The notes under the pieces are model-generated. The model did no database searches. It saw only the letters and a program-made list of their open reading frames with translations, and was not told the DNA's origin. A stretch of 64,000 nt of DNA from Hyparrhenia diplandra (Eukaryota; Streptophyta; Magnoliopsida; Poales; Poaceae), in assembly GCA_015847255.1 (NCBI GenBank), contig JADLZK010013163.1:124001-188000 (forward strand), written 5' to 3'. Position numbers and translations under genes: made by a program. Positions 31,659-43,686 of the stretch are shown here, in pieces. The stretch's first letter is position 1; the number at the start of each line of letters is the position of its first letter.

Positions 31659-31932
31659 CGCGTACTTGATTCCTTAGGCTCCTTTAGCACTGTTGGTTGC
31701 AGTTATGTACATATAAGTATTGTGTGGTGTAAGAAATTAAAACTGCATATTAAAACTGATATATGGACTTTATAGATGCTCAGTTTAAATAGAAGAAACT
31801 CTAGACAAATGGATAAACAAACAATAAATTTAACGTCGGTTATAAACATAAAAGTTCAGAGTGCAAAAGTTCTGTATATATGTCATATTTAATTTAGGAA
31901 CTAATAATCGAAAGAGTTTAGTAGACATCTTA
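31659..31932 (-). promoter_or_regulatory. Upstream region of the DUF594 gene
   Basis: AT-rich sequence upstream of the start at 31658. No definite TATA box or regulatory repeat stands out. A Helitron begins at 31933, so the distal promoter is displaced. Confidence 0.3.
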
Positions 31933-33471
31933 TCTACTACACCTATGTTTGTAAAGCCCACTAGAGAGTTCTCTTGACATGCAGCTATGCCACATCATCA
32001 TTGGGTCCTACAAGCCACTACTCTATTAGCCACATGCTATTTGATTTGGCCTTGGCTCATCGGCTGCCATCGTCTCTTCATCTCCCTCAACGTGCACCAA
32101 CTGAACTTATCACAGGAGCAATTGCGCACCAGACTCTTTGTTCTCCTTGAGCCACGTCATCAAAAACTGCCGCCGTTAGGACACTCACAATGCAGACTCT
32201 ACCAATAAGCTTATTTATTACCATCATATTTATTACACTTTGTTGATGTGGTGCTGATGTGACAGTATATTTATGGAAGAGAGAGGGAGAAAAACAAGAC
32301 TTCCAAGTCTTATTTAGACTCCAAGTCCACGTTACCCAAGATAATAACTAGTTTCTGCATTGTGAGTGTCATCCCACTTACTCATCCACCAAGGCACCAA
32401 CAGGCAACACACATCCACTCCCTTCCAGCCATGCATGGTTCTCCTCCAGCGCTACTGATCATGTCCGTCACTTTGCCATGCACATCTCATGCAATCAATT
32501 CTATTGGAACACCCAAAGGCACACCAAAAGACTAATTATGCATTGAAGTAGTAGTTCGGTATCTTCAAGTAGTATTTGTCAGTAAATAGTCCAAGCATGC
32601 CTCGCATAGTCCCATACATTTCCCTCTGTTGAGCAGTGGTCAATTGCCGTCGTCGAGGTCGAGGTTGACTTCATTTTTTATGCCAAATTCAGCTTGCCAT
32701 CGGCAGTAGGAGATCATCACCATGACATCATGCAACCATCTTTGTATAAAAAAGGCTTGAGATGGAGCCGATGCCGCAGCCCAAGTTTCCTCATCACCAT
32801 GACATCATGCAACCATCTTGGCTTGAGATGGAGCCGATGCCGCAGCCCAAGTTTCCTCAGGTACCAAGCTGATCATTGTGCTTAATTTATATCGATCGTA
32901 ACCTGCAGCTCACTAATCCATATATCATGAGTTTACCCTATGAGAACAAACAATTTTCATTTTAAATGTTAGTTTTTTTTCTTAAGGTATCTTCCATTGT
33001 AATTTTCATTTCGAATTTCTATCCTCGATAGAGTTTAATTGAATTTTTATTTGTTACAGGTTAAAAACCTCATCATATGGTCCATGAATGTTGAATGGTC
33101 ATCTATTCCTCACACGGATGAATAGATATAAAGTTTTTTCTATGATGGCTATCCACTTTCATATCTACGGCGACCAGCTTATGACTTGCTATGTGTTTCT
33201 CCTTTACCATTCAAATTTCCTTATCACTTCAGTTTTACATGACTCTATGTAATTAACTATTTATGCATTCTTATTTTATTTAATGATGTCTGGGGACACT
33301 GTAAATTTTGAAGGACTTGATTTGAACAAATATATAGCACGTCAGTATCAAGGTAAATCTCTTCCTCTTTTTTTCTAAAAAGGTAATTTCTTCCAATTCT
33401 AATTCAATTTATTCTCTATGCAATCAAAATTCTACTTGAATACCTGTGTAACGCGCGGAGAATCCTCCTAG
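31933..33471 (+). mobile_element. Helitron, 1.54 kb, plus strand
   Basis: 5' end TCTACTACACCTATG preceded by A (31932); 3' end ACGCGCGGAGAATCCTCCTAG at 33451-33471, followed by T. The same 5' start (TCTACTACACCTAT) and 3' end (GGAATCCTxCTAG) occur on the Helitron at 60837-63228, so they form one family. The interior has no recognisable gene; it includes a 77-bp duplication (32715-32859). Non-autonomous. Confidence 0.6.
32715..32859. repeat. 77-bp tandem duplication inside a Helitron
   Basis: CATCACCATGACATCATGCA begins at 32715 and again at 32792, each followed by GGCTTGAGATGGAGCCGATG and GCCGCAGCCCAAGTTTCCT. The second copy lacks a short TGTATAAAAAA stretch. Noncoding. Confidence 0.9.
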
Positions 33472-34099
33472 TACTCTTATAAGCTAAATCCTACAAGATA
33501 TTTTCCTCAACATGCAAGTTATCCACGTCAAACATTTTCTATAACTTGCAATTATAGCCAACACTAAATTTAATCATGATAGTTATATCTTCATCCACTA
33601 ACATGCATATAGTCCACATCAATGTGTCAAACCCTAGGAGGTAATAAGTGATCGTAAATAGGATTAAATAAATATATATTTCATATATATTTTCCCAATC
33701 TCAACTTTCCTTTTGTATCGAATGTTACAATAAGAAATTAAATAAATATATATTTCATCTATTACCTCCGGGCTCCTAGGAGGTAATAAGTGATCGTAAC
33801 CGTCCGATTGAAACAAATGAATGGCTCCACAGTCATTTGGGTGTACCATAGTAAAACCCTAGTTTTATTCATATAACTACAAAATAGTCTAATTTCTTTT
33901 TTAGTTATCTAGAATCCTCCTGAGAAATGCGTGGGGTATTCTCCTAATTTATTCTTAATGTTATATTGATTAATTTGTGTGTAATTTCCTATTTATACTC
34001 ATTCCAAAATTAATCATTAAAGTCATAGTAGGTAGTTATAAAGTCATCAAATCCAATGCATGAATTTCGTCTACTAAAGTCAATTGTTGAATCTTGATG
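33472..34099. other. AT-rich spacer with a short split duplication
   Basis: CTAGGAGGTAATAAGTGATC occurs at about 33632 and 33776, and TTAAATAAATATATATTTCA at about 33664 and 33737, suggesting a partial duplication. No gene seen. Confidence 0.4.
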
Positions 34100-34906
34100 T
34101 GTCACGTGCGAGTGGGCCGAGCCATGGGCCGGGCTAAAGGGGCCCAAATGGCCAAGGCCGGCCCGAAGCGAGGGGGAGGCGGGGGAGGGGACCGGCGCCC
34201 GTCGCTTCGCGCCGCCTCTCCGTCTCCGTCTTAAACCGTCATCAAGTTAGGATTATCTTAGGACTTTTTGGTGTATAAGTGATATTCTAACTCTATAAGC
34301 AAATCTCTTATTAGGAAATAAATAGGATTGCTCGTAAAAGGTATTCCAACTCTATAAGGAAATCTTTAGAGATTGCTTGGATTACAAGTCCCACTAGGAG
34401 GGCTATATAAGTAAGAGGTCTACAATCTCTTAGGCGAAGAAGCAATAAAGAATAGTCTCGTGTGTCTCGCTATTGTAGTCGCCGCCCCACGCCCCCTCGC
34501 CGTCTCCCCGTCGCCGCCCGCCGCCGCCCCTTACCCATCACCGCCGCGTCCTCCACATTCCTCCTTCCCCCAACCGCCCCCTCCACCATCGCCACCACCA
34601 TCAAGGTCATTTGTCGACGTGAAGCTGCTGCCCGAATCCAACCGGTCACGTGAGTTCGAGATGCGTGAGTTCACCAAGGCACTGAAGGAGCTCCTCGATG
34701 ACAGCTGTCTGCGAAGATCGGACGCCGCTTTGACGAGATCAAGACGCGTCTTCGCCGATTTGGAGTACCTCTACACCAGCCCAAAGATTCAGCTACCCCC
34801 TTTCCGTTCTCACGGCGGCGACAATGGCACCGGAGGACAGCCCACGGCGGCCGCCGCCGTTGGCGACCCCCCCCCCCCCCCTGCGCTGCCTAGGCGCCAC
34901 CCTCCT

Positions 34907-36131
34907 TGTAAGTGCAATCAAGCTCTAAGTGGGTTTTGGCGTTGATGACCACGTAATTAGGGAACTAATGAGATTTGTCAAGATGATATGCAGGAAATTA
35001 GAAAGGAGGATGATGTACAGGTTGGAGGACCCCTCATTATGCTTTAGAGGCACTCTCGACTCATGAAGGCCTAATTATTTCATATTTTGAATATTGAGTT
35101 TAGGAAAAGCCGTACTATTAAGAGGAATCCGAAGGCAACCGGCCAAGTGTCGAATCAAATGCTCAAACCTACCTCGGTTTCATTACTCCCGCTACCCAAA
35201 ACAGCTAGCAAAAAATCGAAGACCTAACTCGTTGTTTTTGGACCACAAAGACTACTGCGGGTTGAGAGGAACACTGCTGCTCTCAATCGACCGTTGGGCC
35301 CAAAGGGGTATAGATACCATTTCTTCCCCTCCCAACGGGGATCTTCTTCCCCAACGTCCATTTCATGGAAGAACCCGACCAGAGCTCTTTCTCTCTCTCC
35401 TCCATTGTTGCTCCACATCTCCCCAAGCTAGATTTTGATTTTCACCATCAAATCTTGAGGGAAAGGGCATTAAACTTCGATTGGAGACCGGATCTACAAC
35501 TTTCCCACCTTGAAAGAGCATTTGGTTCACGTTTGGCCGGGAACCCTAGGGTTTGTTTACTCATGGAGCTTGCTCCTAGACGGCTAGGCGTTGCCCTTGA
35601 GCTTGCCAACTCGTGTGGTAGCCTTAGGAGGTTTGTAACCTCGTTCTAAATCAAGAAAATCACCCCGGATCTCTAGGGTTTGGTCCCTAGACTTGTGAAT
35701 GAGGGAAAAGGCAAGCCTTTGTAGCAAGCTAAGCCATGTGTGGCAACCTCAACAACATAGAGTAGGCCAGCCTTGTTGGCGACGCTGAACCACGGGTTAA
35801 ATCGCTTGTCTCGTGTGCTGATTTACATTTCTGCAGTATTTATTTGTGAGTTCGGGTTTCAAGACTAACCTTATTGTTGTGGTTCAGTTTCTTTCTGTTC
35901 TATACCTGTGCTCAGCAGTCCTGCTGGAGGAGTGGAATACACTCTGTGAGAGCTTTCCAGCTTGAGTTCGCGCACCGTCAGATTCCTTTTATTTAGACCG
36001 GCAAAGTCTTTGCTCCTAGAGAGGTCTTGATCTTTGCGGTCCATTCTTACATCTGCTCGAGCTGAATTTTTGTAGGGAGTTTTAATAGGTCACGCTTATT
36101 CACCCCCCTCTTGGTGTCTAGAGATCCTACA
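34907..36131 (+). mobile_element. Solo LTR, 1225 bp
   Basis: Begins TGTAAGTGCAATCAAGC and ends TTCACCCCCCTCTTGGTGTC then GATCCTACA, giving TGTA...TACA termini; the ending is typical of a widespread grass LTR type. No second LTR or internal domain follows. Flanking five-mers are CTCCT and CTCGG, a poor match, so target duplication is not convincingly preserved. It interrupts the gypsy remnant between its N-terminal and gag parts. Confidence 0.6.
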
Positions 36132-36299
36132 CTCGGCCCCGATGACACCATCGACGCCCGACTACGAGCTCGCCATCCTCCGGCTAGAAGAGGGTAGCGG
36201 CGTCATCGGGGAAGAGCGCACGGCGATCATCGACATCGCCATCGATAACAACGCGGCACCGGCTACTTCGTCCTCTCCACCAACACCGGCACCCCTGCC

Positions 36300-36780
36300 T
36301 CAGGTCGCTGGACCTACCGCGCTCTCTCTACGATGCGCCTCGAGGTATCGCGGTATGATGACAATGACAACCACGACTTCGGATCAACAAGATGGAGCTA
36401 CTGTTCCAGCTGAAGGACGACATCGATCCCGAGTTCCACGCCCGGTATGCTGTTTTCTATCTGACAGGTCCTGCTGCAGTCTGGTTCCATAGACTGTCCC
36501 GGAGGAGACCGTTGGTCGAGTGGGATGCCTTCACCCACTACCTGCGACGCGACTTCGACCACCCATCGTCACCAACACCACAGCAGAGTTCGTGCCTCCC
36601 GCTCGAAGGGCGGGTTGAACGACTACAACGACACCTTCGAGGAATATGCAACTCGCATGGACCTTGAGAGCCAGCTTCACCGTGTCGGCCTCTTCTTCGA
36701 CGGCTTCGCGACACTCTTCATCCCGGTTGTCGCTCGCCGGAGGCTCTAGTGGGTACTGTACTTCGTGTCCACGCTGGCGG
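36300..36780 (+). pseudogene. Retrotransposon gag domain fragment
   Basis: The frame at 36392 reads MELLFQLKDDIDPEFHARYA, then FYLTGPAAVWFHRLSRR and VEWDAFTHYLRRDFDHP; after a shift it continues as KGGLNDYNDTFEEYATRMDL and VGLFFDGFATLF. This is the Retrotrans_gag core of Ty3/gypsy elements. Multiple shifts and no downstream polyprotein make it a relic. Confidence 0.75.
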
Positions 36781-37360
36781 ACACGATGAGCCTTGCCACC
36801 GCCACTGTTGTGATTATGATTGGTGTCTTGGGCCTCAACGGCGCCCTCCGCTGTATCACACGCCGCAAGTGAGGCCACTTCTAAGGGGCCGAGTGTGCTG
36901 CCACCGTCATGGGTTGCGTGGGGTGCTATCTGGAGAACACAGGAAGGAATAGCCATCGATGCAGCTACGGTCCCGCGCCATCCACCCCCTCAACGACTCA
37001 TAGCGCTGCCGAGCAACGTCCCTCATGCCTTGAGCCTCGATGGATCAACGATGGCCTTGCGACATGTGCCTCGGCGACGCTACTCAGCTCGAGTCACAAT
37101 CCCCTCCTCCCAAGCCTCGGCGTATGGATTGTGCTGCTACGTTCCCACAGCCGGCGACACCGTGCCTTGGTTGCGCTTGGCCAACCCTGATCCCCTCGCC
37201 CCATATCAGCGGATCGGCGACATTGTTCCGTCTCGACGGCGACGTGATTTCTGCGCCCGCCACGGCGACATTTTGCTTTGCTCTCTGGAGCCACCTCGCC
37301 TCGGGCTAATAGCACTAGGAGTCATTACAGAATCCCTACCAAAAGCAGCCTAATTAGCGG

Positions 37361-38013
37361 GGCGAAGACCGAATACAACACAGAATTTGCCAAAGTCTAC
37401 GGTCTCTGAACTGAAGTGATAAGAGCTGTATGGGTTTTGGTCGGTTCTATGCATTCAATACATGCATAGGACCTGATTCTATACAATGCAGGGTTGGTTC
37501 TATGGAGGAGCCGGTTCCATCCATGGCACCTGCTCCTTTGTATTAAAAAATTTATTATTAAAAGGAGAGAGAAAATTCATGCATGATATAGAGGGGCGAC
37601 GTCCATACACGACACTTATCATCCTTGTTTTATGCGCATGGGTCCCACTAAGGAGGCAAGGTCCGGTTCGATACATTGTTAGGTTAATCTCAGGATGTGT
37701 CTTATCATTGGCGGGACCGGATATAGGAGCGTGCTCGCTCCTCCACACTGCAGTGCTCTATCACAAAATTTGTGAACTATGGACTCCTGAATCGTGCATC
37801 ACGGAAAGTGAAGGCCGGACCAGGCACACGGGCCAGGGACTTCTGACTTTTGGACACCGGACTTCGAGAGCCGTGGCCTAAATCAAATGGGTAGATTTGG
37901 ATTTTTATTTGGATACATGCAGTTTTAGGCCTACAGATAGGGAGAGGTGGACAGCAGGTAGAAAAAAAAAGTGAACCAGAATTTTTTTCATCTATCATCT
38001 ATCTATATCTATA
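37361..38013. other. Spacer, no gene recognised
   Basis: About 37400-37750 has repeated GGTTCTATG- and GGTTCGATAC-like words and an AGGAGCGTGCTCGCTCCT palindrome, possibly an unclassified MITE. It ends in a CTATCTATAT microsatellite next to the Helitron start. Confidence 0.3.
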
Positions 38014-38483
38014 TCTATACCCTACTAATGCACCAACTTGTCTGGGCTACAAATGAAAAAAAAAAAACAAAATCTTTCAAAATGGACACTCTAGATTAAA
38101 TCTCAGCGTTCTCTCTCATTACTCACTCATAATCCTAGGGTCATGGTTGATTGTGTCAAGGTAATCCTACTCCCACCGCGCGCTGATCCCCTTCCCCCTC
38201 CCACGCCCGTTGGACGCGGCTGCTATTCACTCGCACCAGAATCGTAGCCTTCCAAAAATTCCCCTTCCACGCGAGCCTCCTCCAAATCCTCGACACCGAC
38301 TGCTGCGGCGTCGAAGCCTCCTCCTCGGCCTCGCGGCAGCCGCCACAGCCGCGCTGCAGCGGACTCCTCCTCGGCCTCCACGGCAGCCCGCCACAGCCGC
38401 CGCTGCAGCGCCTCCTTCTCGGCCTCGCGGCAGCTGCACCAGCCTAGAGGACTCGGCCGGACGACATTGCCTGCCTCGCGCCA

Positions 38484-39780
38484 AGGTGAGCATCCCGAAA
38501 CAATGGTACAACCTCATCGCCGACCTGCCGGTGAAGCCGCCGCCACCGCTGCACACGCAGACGTACCAGCCTCTGAATCCCAGCGACCTCTCCCCTCTGT
38601 TCCCCGACGAGCTGATCAGGCTGGAGGTCACCGACGAGCGCTTCGTCGACATACCCGAGGAGGTCATCGACGTGTACAAGCTCTGGCGCCCGACGCCCCT
38701 GATCAGGTACCTCATGAGTCATGACATTTTTTTGGTGTCGATCAATAGCTGCTGCTGCTGCGATCAGAGATTCAGAGTATGTAGTGACTTGAGTGAACAC
38801 AATGCTGGCAACGTTCAGGGCCAGGAGGCTGGAGAAGCTGCTGGGCACGCCGGCGAAGATCTACTACAAGTACGAGGGGACGAGCCCGGCCGGGTCGCAC
38901 AAGCGCCCAACACCGCCGTGCCGCAGGCATAGGCATGGTACAACGCCGCGGCAGGGGTGAAGAACGTGGTCACCGAGACTGGCGCCAGTCAGTGGGGCAG
39001 CGCGCTCTCCTTCGCCAGCAGCCTCTTCGGCCTCAACTGCGAGGTCAGCGCACATTTCATTTTCATTCTCGCCGCGTGATCGACTGATTGCTCGAGCAAG
39101 ATTCGGTTCATTGCTGAATTTGCAATGACACCGGCGCAAATGACGAATGCAGGTGTGGCAAGTGCGCGCGTCGTTCGACCAGAAGCCGTACCGGAGGCTG
39201 ATGATGGAGACGGCCAAGGTGCACCCGTCGCCGACGACGGCGACGGAGGCCGGCAAGAGGATCCTGGAGGCGGACCCGTCGAGCCCGGGCAGCCTCGGGA
39301 TCGCCATCTCCAAGGCGGTGGAGGTGGCTGCCGCCAACGCCGACACCAAGTACTGCCTGGGCAGCGTGCTCAACCACGTCCTGCTCCACCAGACCGTCAT
39401 CGGGGAGGAGTGCCTGGAGCAGCTGGCGGCGCTCGGCGAGACGCCCGACGTCGTCATCGGCTGCACCGGCGGCGGGTCCATCTTCGGCGGGCTCGCGTTC
39501 CTGTTCCTGCGCGAGAAGCTGCGCGGCAACATGAGCCCCGCGTTCAGCGCCGTGGAACCCGCGGCGTGTGTCCCACGCTCACCAAGGGCGTCTACGCCTA
39601 CGTACGACTTCGGCGACACTTGCATGATTGCATCCTCGATTACTCTGCTGCTGCTGCTGCTTCTTGATCGAGCAATGTTTGCACTTGATTTCGTCGCAGG
39701 TGGGCTTCGCTACCATGGAATGGCACCTCTGATCTCGCACGTCGATGCCATCGGCATACAGCAGACTGGATGCTTCCAAG
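38484..39780 (+). pseudogene. Type 2 tryptophan synthase beta-like fragment (four exons)
   Basis: Tryptophan synthase beta condenses indole with serine using PLP. The type 2 form is recognised by IPKQWYNLIADLPVKPPPP and the YKLWRPTPLIR block in exon 1 (to 38706). Exon 2 (38819-39043) has RRLEKLLGTPAKIYYKYEGT and the PLP-lysine motif GSHK; exon 3 (from 39153) has VWQVRASFDQKPYRRLMME, SVLNHVLLHQTVIGEE and IGCTGGGS; exon 4 (39700-39780) has GGLRYHGMAPLISHV. Introns have GT-AG borders at the first two junctions. Lesions: two extra bases and a six-base duplication with an in-frame TAG after GSHK, loss of WG before AKVHPS, and two insertions near 39570-39605. The C-terminal third is missing. Upstream codons look transit-peptide-like but are not reliable. 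It lies inside a probable Helitron. Confidence 0.85.
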
Positions 39781-39938
39781 GTATCCTATACTCTAACTTT
39801 CGTCAAGGAAATAAGAGCACTTTCCAAGGGGACCCAGGTACGCGTGTAAATCGTATTGCCACAGGATATATTTGTACGAGGCATACCGTAATGGTAACAG
39901 CTTGCAGCGAAGAGACAGGAAAGAAATAGGAAGCAACG

Positions 39939-40485
39939 TGTCATGACCCAGCTCGGGAGGCCCAACAAGCCCCCTAGGGCTGGCGCACGCACCAGGCCAA
40001 GCCTGGCCGGCCGCCGCTGCCGCCACCCGTCCTTATCTCGTCATCAGCTTCGTCATTAAGTAATAGATATTTAAAGAATAAAGATAGGAATAAATAGGGA
40101 ATAAATAGGTTGCTTGTAAGAGAGGTATTCCAATCTATAAGGAAACCTCCTAGAGATTGCTTAGCGTGCAAGTCTTCCCGGACTATAAATACAAGAGAGC
40201 TCATAATCGTTTGGGATTAATCAAGAAAAAATTAAAGGGGTAACACCCAACAGCTCTTGTCTCCAGCTCTCTCTCTCTCTAACCCTAGCGCACGTGCGCC
40301 GCCACCATCAGCGCCCCCCCTCCGTCTGCCCCGGCGCCACGCGCCCCCGGGCGCCAGTTTGGCGGCGCCTGCCACCACCGCCCGCGGCGGCGCCGCCGCC
40401 CGACGCCGCCACCTCCATCGCCGTCTCCTCTTCCCCAACAACCGACAATCATGTGTCATTTCGGCCCAATCTAACCGAATCGATA
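39939..40485 (+). repeat. Left (5') LTR
   Basis: 547 bp; contains a CTATAAATAC promoter-like box at about 40184. It differs from the right LTR by scattered substitutions and small indels in GC runs. Confidence 0.8.
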
Positions 40486-42368
40486 GCCGGTATCCGGAGA
40501 CCGGGGCGATTCCCACCACCAACGGCTTCCGACCACCCGGCAACGCCAAGATCCGATGGACAGCCTCAAGATCGCCGAGCTCCATACGGGGATCTGCGAG
40601 TTGGCTGATCTCGGGAGAAAAGATCAAGCCACCTTCACCGCCCTCACGAAGATGCTCGACCAGCCCGCCATCGGCGGCGTCCACGCCATGGGTGCCACCG
40701 GCGGCGGCGACACAACCTACGGGCGGCGCCAACATCAACGACTGCGCTGCGGCACGCGCCAGCGACCCGTGGCCATGCTGTCCGGCAAAGGCGCCAGCGG
40801 CAACCACGTCAAGTTGGACGACCTCCTCGGCGGCGGCTCTACCACGGGTGCCCCCGGCGACAGCGGTGCCTCCCGGGCGTTGGCGGCGTCGTCCCCTCCT
40901 CGACCATCGGCGGCTGCAAGCGGCGAGCACGCCTACCCCAAGGATGCCCGGCTACCACGACCCAAATCGGATCGGAACGAGGGAGGATACCACCGGCGTC
41001 CACCGCTGCTTGACGAAAAGCCTACCAAAGCTAGGCCAATGTCTAGTGGCTACTACAATAACTTGAGATAAGTTCCCGGTCACTAGCAACATCATCTTTG
41101 ACATTGGGAACATCTGGAGTGCCAACAAGGGCGACTCAGCGGCGGCGTCGCCCGGCGTCGACGCATGCGTCGCCAATCTCAACCCCGGCGTCCCGTCATC
41201 ACGAACAACAACGCGACAACACCTTCGCCAGCGGGACATCTTCAACAATGGTACCATCGGCGACATCGCCAACAACATCGCGACAAGCGATGCTACCATG
41301 GGCGCCATGCGACAACGGCGTCCTCAAGGGCGCCAGCGCCCGATGATGATCCCACGACGCCGACTACGTCTTCGCCATGCCGATCGCCGACAACAACTAC
41401 AAGGGCATGAACAACGGCGACACCCTCGCGGCCAACCTTGACGCGGCAACCACGGCGTTCCCCACATGGGCGTCGTCGACTACTCGGCTATGGCATCGGG
41501 GCGACTCGAGCCCAACCGGTTGGCTCCCATGTTCCTCAATGACATCGTCCGATGCGACTACGCCAACAAGCCGTGGGCTGCAATGCACCGAGGGGCGCCC
41601 TACGGGGAGCACGTCGATCCACCTCGCCCAAGAGTTCAGCGCTTCCATCTTCGGCAAGCCTCGAATTGTGAGCTTCACCTACGGACGACAAGAGGTACAT
41701 GCCACCAACATCAACACCTGCCTCGTCAACCTCGTCACAATCCGGAGGCTCTCATCCTACCTCAACTCGCTCCCATAGGCCGACAGCGAGCTATCGGCGT
41801 CCACGGAACCATCAACCTCGGCGAGAGCACCGGCTTTGGCGCCGTCCAAGGTGATTGGCGTTCACCTCCCCGGCGACCTCACCAACCATGCCGGGCTTCA
41901 CAGCGAGCACCTTGGCGGCGGGCCAACTCCGGCAACACTATGGCCCGAGCGACCGCCTTCGGTTCAACATCGCCGCCGCCCCTAGCGGGTGGATTGGGCG
42001 GCGCGTGTGGGCCAGCGCCGCCTCGTCGAGCGGTGGGGAAATGTCATGTGCTATGGATGGGGGCGTGCATCTTGCTAATGGAAGAGCTACGGCGTAGCTC
42101 CGTGCCATCAAAGTCGGTCTTCTTCTTCGATGACCACGGTCTCCACCTCGCCCGGCATCTACAATGTTCCCATGGGTCGGGAGAGCAATGGAATTCCATC
42201 CATTGAAAGCGACATCGGTCAACATCCTCGTCTTCATCCAACTCCTTCCCTCTACACGGTCGATGCAACAATCTTCAAAGCGGGCTGCTTCAATCGACCC
42301 CGTCAACAACAACGGCCGTGCGAGAACCACTGGTAGCGAGGGACGCTGTTGTCCGAAAGGGGGAGTGA

Positions 42369-42910
42369 TGTCATGACCTAGCTCGGGAGGCCCAACAAGG
42401 CCTCCCCTAGGGCTGGGCGCACGCACCGGGCCAAGCTGGCGGCGCCGCCCGCCGCCACCCGTCCTTATCTCGTCATCGGCTTTGTCATTAAGTAATAGAT
42501 ATTTAAGGAATAAAGATAGGAATAAATAGGGAATAAATAGGTTGCTTGTAAGAGAGGTATTCCAATCTATAAAGGAAACCTCCTAGAGATTGCTTTAGCG
42601 TGCAAGTCTTCCCTGGACTATAAATACAAGGGAGTTATGTCGTTTGGGATTAATGAAGAAAAATTAAAGGGGTAACACCCAAGCAGCTCTTGTCTCTCCG
42701 GCTCTCTCTCTCTAACCTAGCGCACGTGCGCCACCACCATCAGCGCGCCCGCCGTCGCCCCGGCCTTGACGCGCCCGGCGCCCCTTTTGCGAGCGCCGCC
42801 ACCACCCGGCGGCGGCGCCGCCGCCCGACGCCGCCACCTCCATCGCCGTCTCCTCTTCCCCAACAACCGACAATCACGTGTCATTTCGGCCCAATCTAGC
42901 CGAATCGACA
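42369..42910 (+). repeat. Right (3') LTR
   Basis: 542 bp; the same landmarks in the same order as the left LTR (TATTCCAATCTATAA, CTATAAATACAAGGG, CATTTCGGCCCAATCT). Confidence 0.8.
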
Positions 42911-43686
42911 CAATGTGAGTACCGCACCGAAAAAAAGGGCTGAGGAGACAATCGCAAAGGGGGGAGAAATAAGAGGCGGCGGAATACCGTGCCGCGAAAC
43001 TCGAAACAAATGGACAGCATCAACCAGGTTCACTTTGTGTGAACCTAAAGTTGTGGGATGGTGGCGAAAGATCATTGGGGGATAATCAACACAGTAAGCA
43101 TACAAAGATTCTATTTATATTTTATACATTATATAAAATTCATAAGTTATTTTTTTGCTACACAATATATAGCAAATTAGTAAGTTAACTTATTATCTAT
43201 ATTTCGCAGAGTTCATAAGGATGGAATTTTTAGTTGATATCTTGAATATCTTGAAGAGCGGCGTAAATGAATGTGCATCCAATATCCCTGGAGAACTGCA
43301 TGATCTACTGAAAAAAAATAAATTAGTAGTGTACCATGTCACACGTAACTTTGTTAAGGCTTGTTATGGATAGGTGTATTCAAGATACTTTATATCTTAC
43401 TTTGTTTTAATTGCAAAGACTAAACCTGATTTATTATATATAATTGTGTGTGATTTAAATTGTCAAAAAATGCCTTGTTTGGTGATTTAATTGCGATTGA
43501 GTTATTTACATGTGAATTGCAAGAAAAAAAAAACCGTTGCGTTAGCACGGGCATTATACTAGTTTTATTAGTAGGTAGGTATATATTATATAATATATAA
43601 AAATGTTTTTCTCTACGGGAAGTCATGTTGTGTCAGCGGGGAAGTGGTACAGCGGGCCGCCGCCGACTCCGTTATACCTCTACGGG

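Larger units (their letters stand above)
34100..37360 (+). mobile_element. Gypsy-type LTR retrotransposon remnant
   Basis: Starts TGTCACGTGCGAGTGGGCC at 34100. The region 34240-34420 (TATTCCAACTCTATAAGGAA, then AGAGATTGCTTGGA, then a TATATAA box) resembles the LTR at 39939-40485, so this is probably a diverged LTR of a related family. It is followed by coding-like sequence (EMREFTKALKELLDDS, 34650-34900) and, after an inserted solo LTR, by a gag domain. Protease, reverse transcriptase, integrase and the 3' LTR are absent. The right boundary is approximate. Confidence 0.5.
39939..42910 (+). mobile_element. Non-autonomous LTR retrotransposon, 2.97 kb
   Basis: LTRs at 39939-40485 and 42369-42910 start TGTCATGACC and end in CGATA/CGACA. 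Flanking five-mers CAACG (39934-39938) and CAATG (42911-42915) match at four of five positions. A tRNA-iMet-like primer site follows the left LTR (CCGGTATCCGGAGACC at 40487) and a purine tract (AAAGGGGGAGTGA) precedes the right LTR. The 1.9-kb interior is GC-rich with several broken frames (for example MDSLKIAELHTGICELADLG at 40556) but no protease, reverse transcriptase or integrase. It therefore depends on a partner element, probably gypsy-type. Confidence 0.8.
38014..43562 (+). mobile_element. Helitron carrying tryptophan synthase beta exons, with nested LTR element
   Basis: The 3' end is firm: hairpin CCGT (43534-43537) with ACGG (43547-43550), then CATTATACTAG ending at 43562, followed by T; it is nearly identical to the 3' end at 4880-4908. 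The proposed 5' end is TCTATACCCTACTAATGC at 38014 preceded by A, resembling TCTCTACTATAATG at 2853 but inside a CTAT microsatellite, so it is less sure. Without the nested LTR element (39939-42910) it is about 2.6 kb. The captured exons are on the plus strand. No Rep/helicase. Confidence 0.5.

Noticed and set aside
40257..41066. Large plus-strand frames in the LTR element (for example 269 codons at 40257)
   Set aside because: They run across the LTR/interior boundary and are low-complexity Ala/Pro/Arg translations of GC-rich DNA.
21362..43562. A benzoxazinoid-type biosynthetic cluster (tryptophan synthase-like gene beside UGTs)
   Set aside because: The benzoxazinoid starter gene derives from the alpha subunit, whereas this is a type 2 beta fragment. 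It is broken, truncated and lies in a probable Helitron, and no cytochrome P450 was seen. Co-location is most simply explained by transposition.
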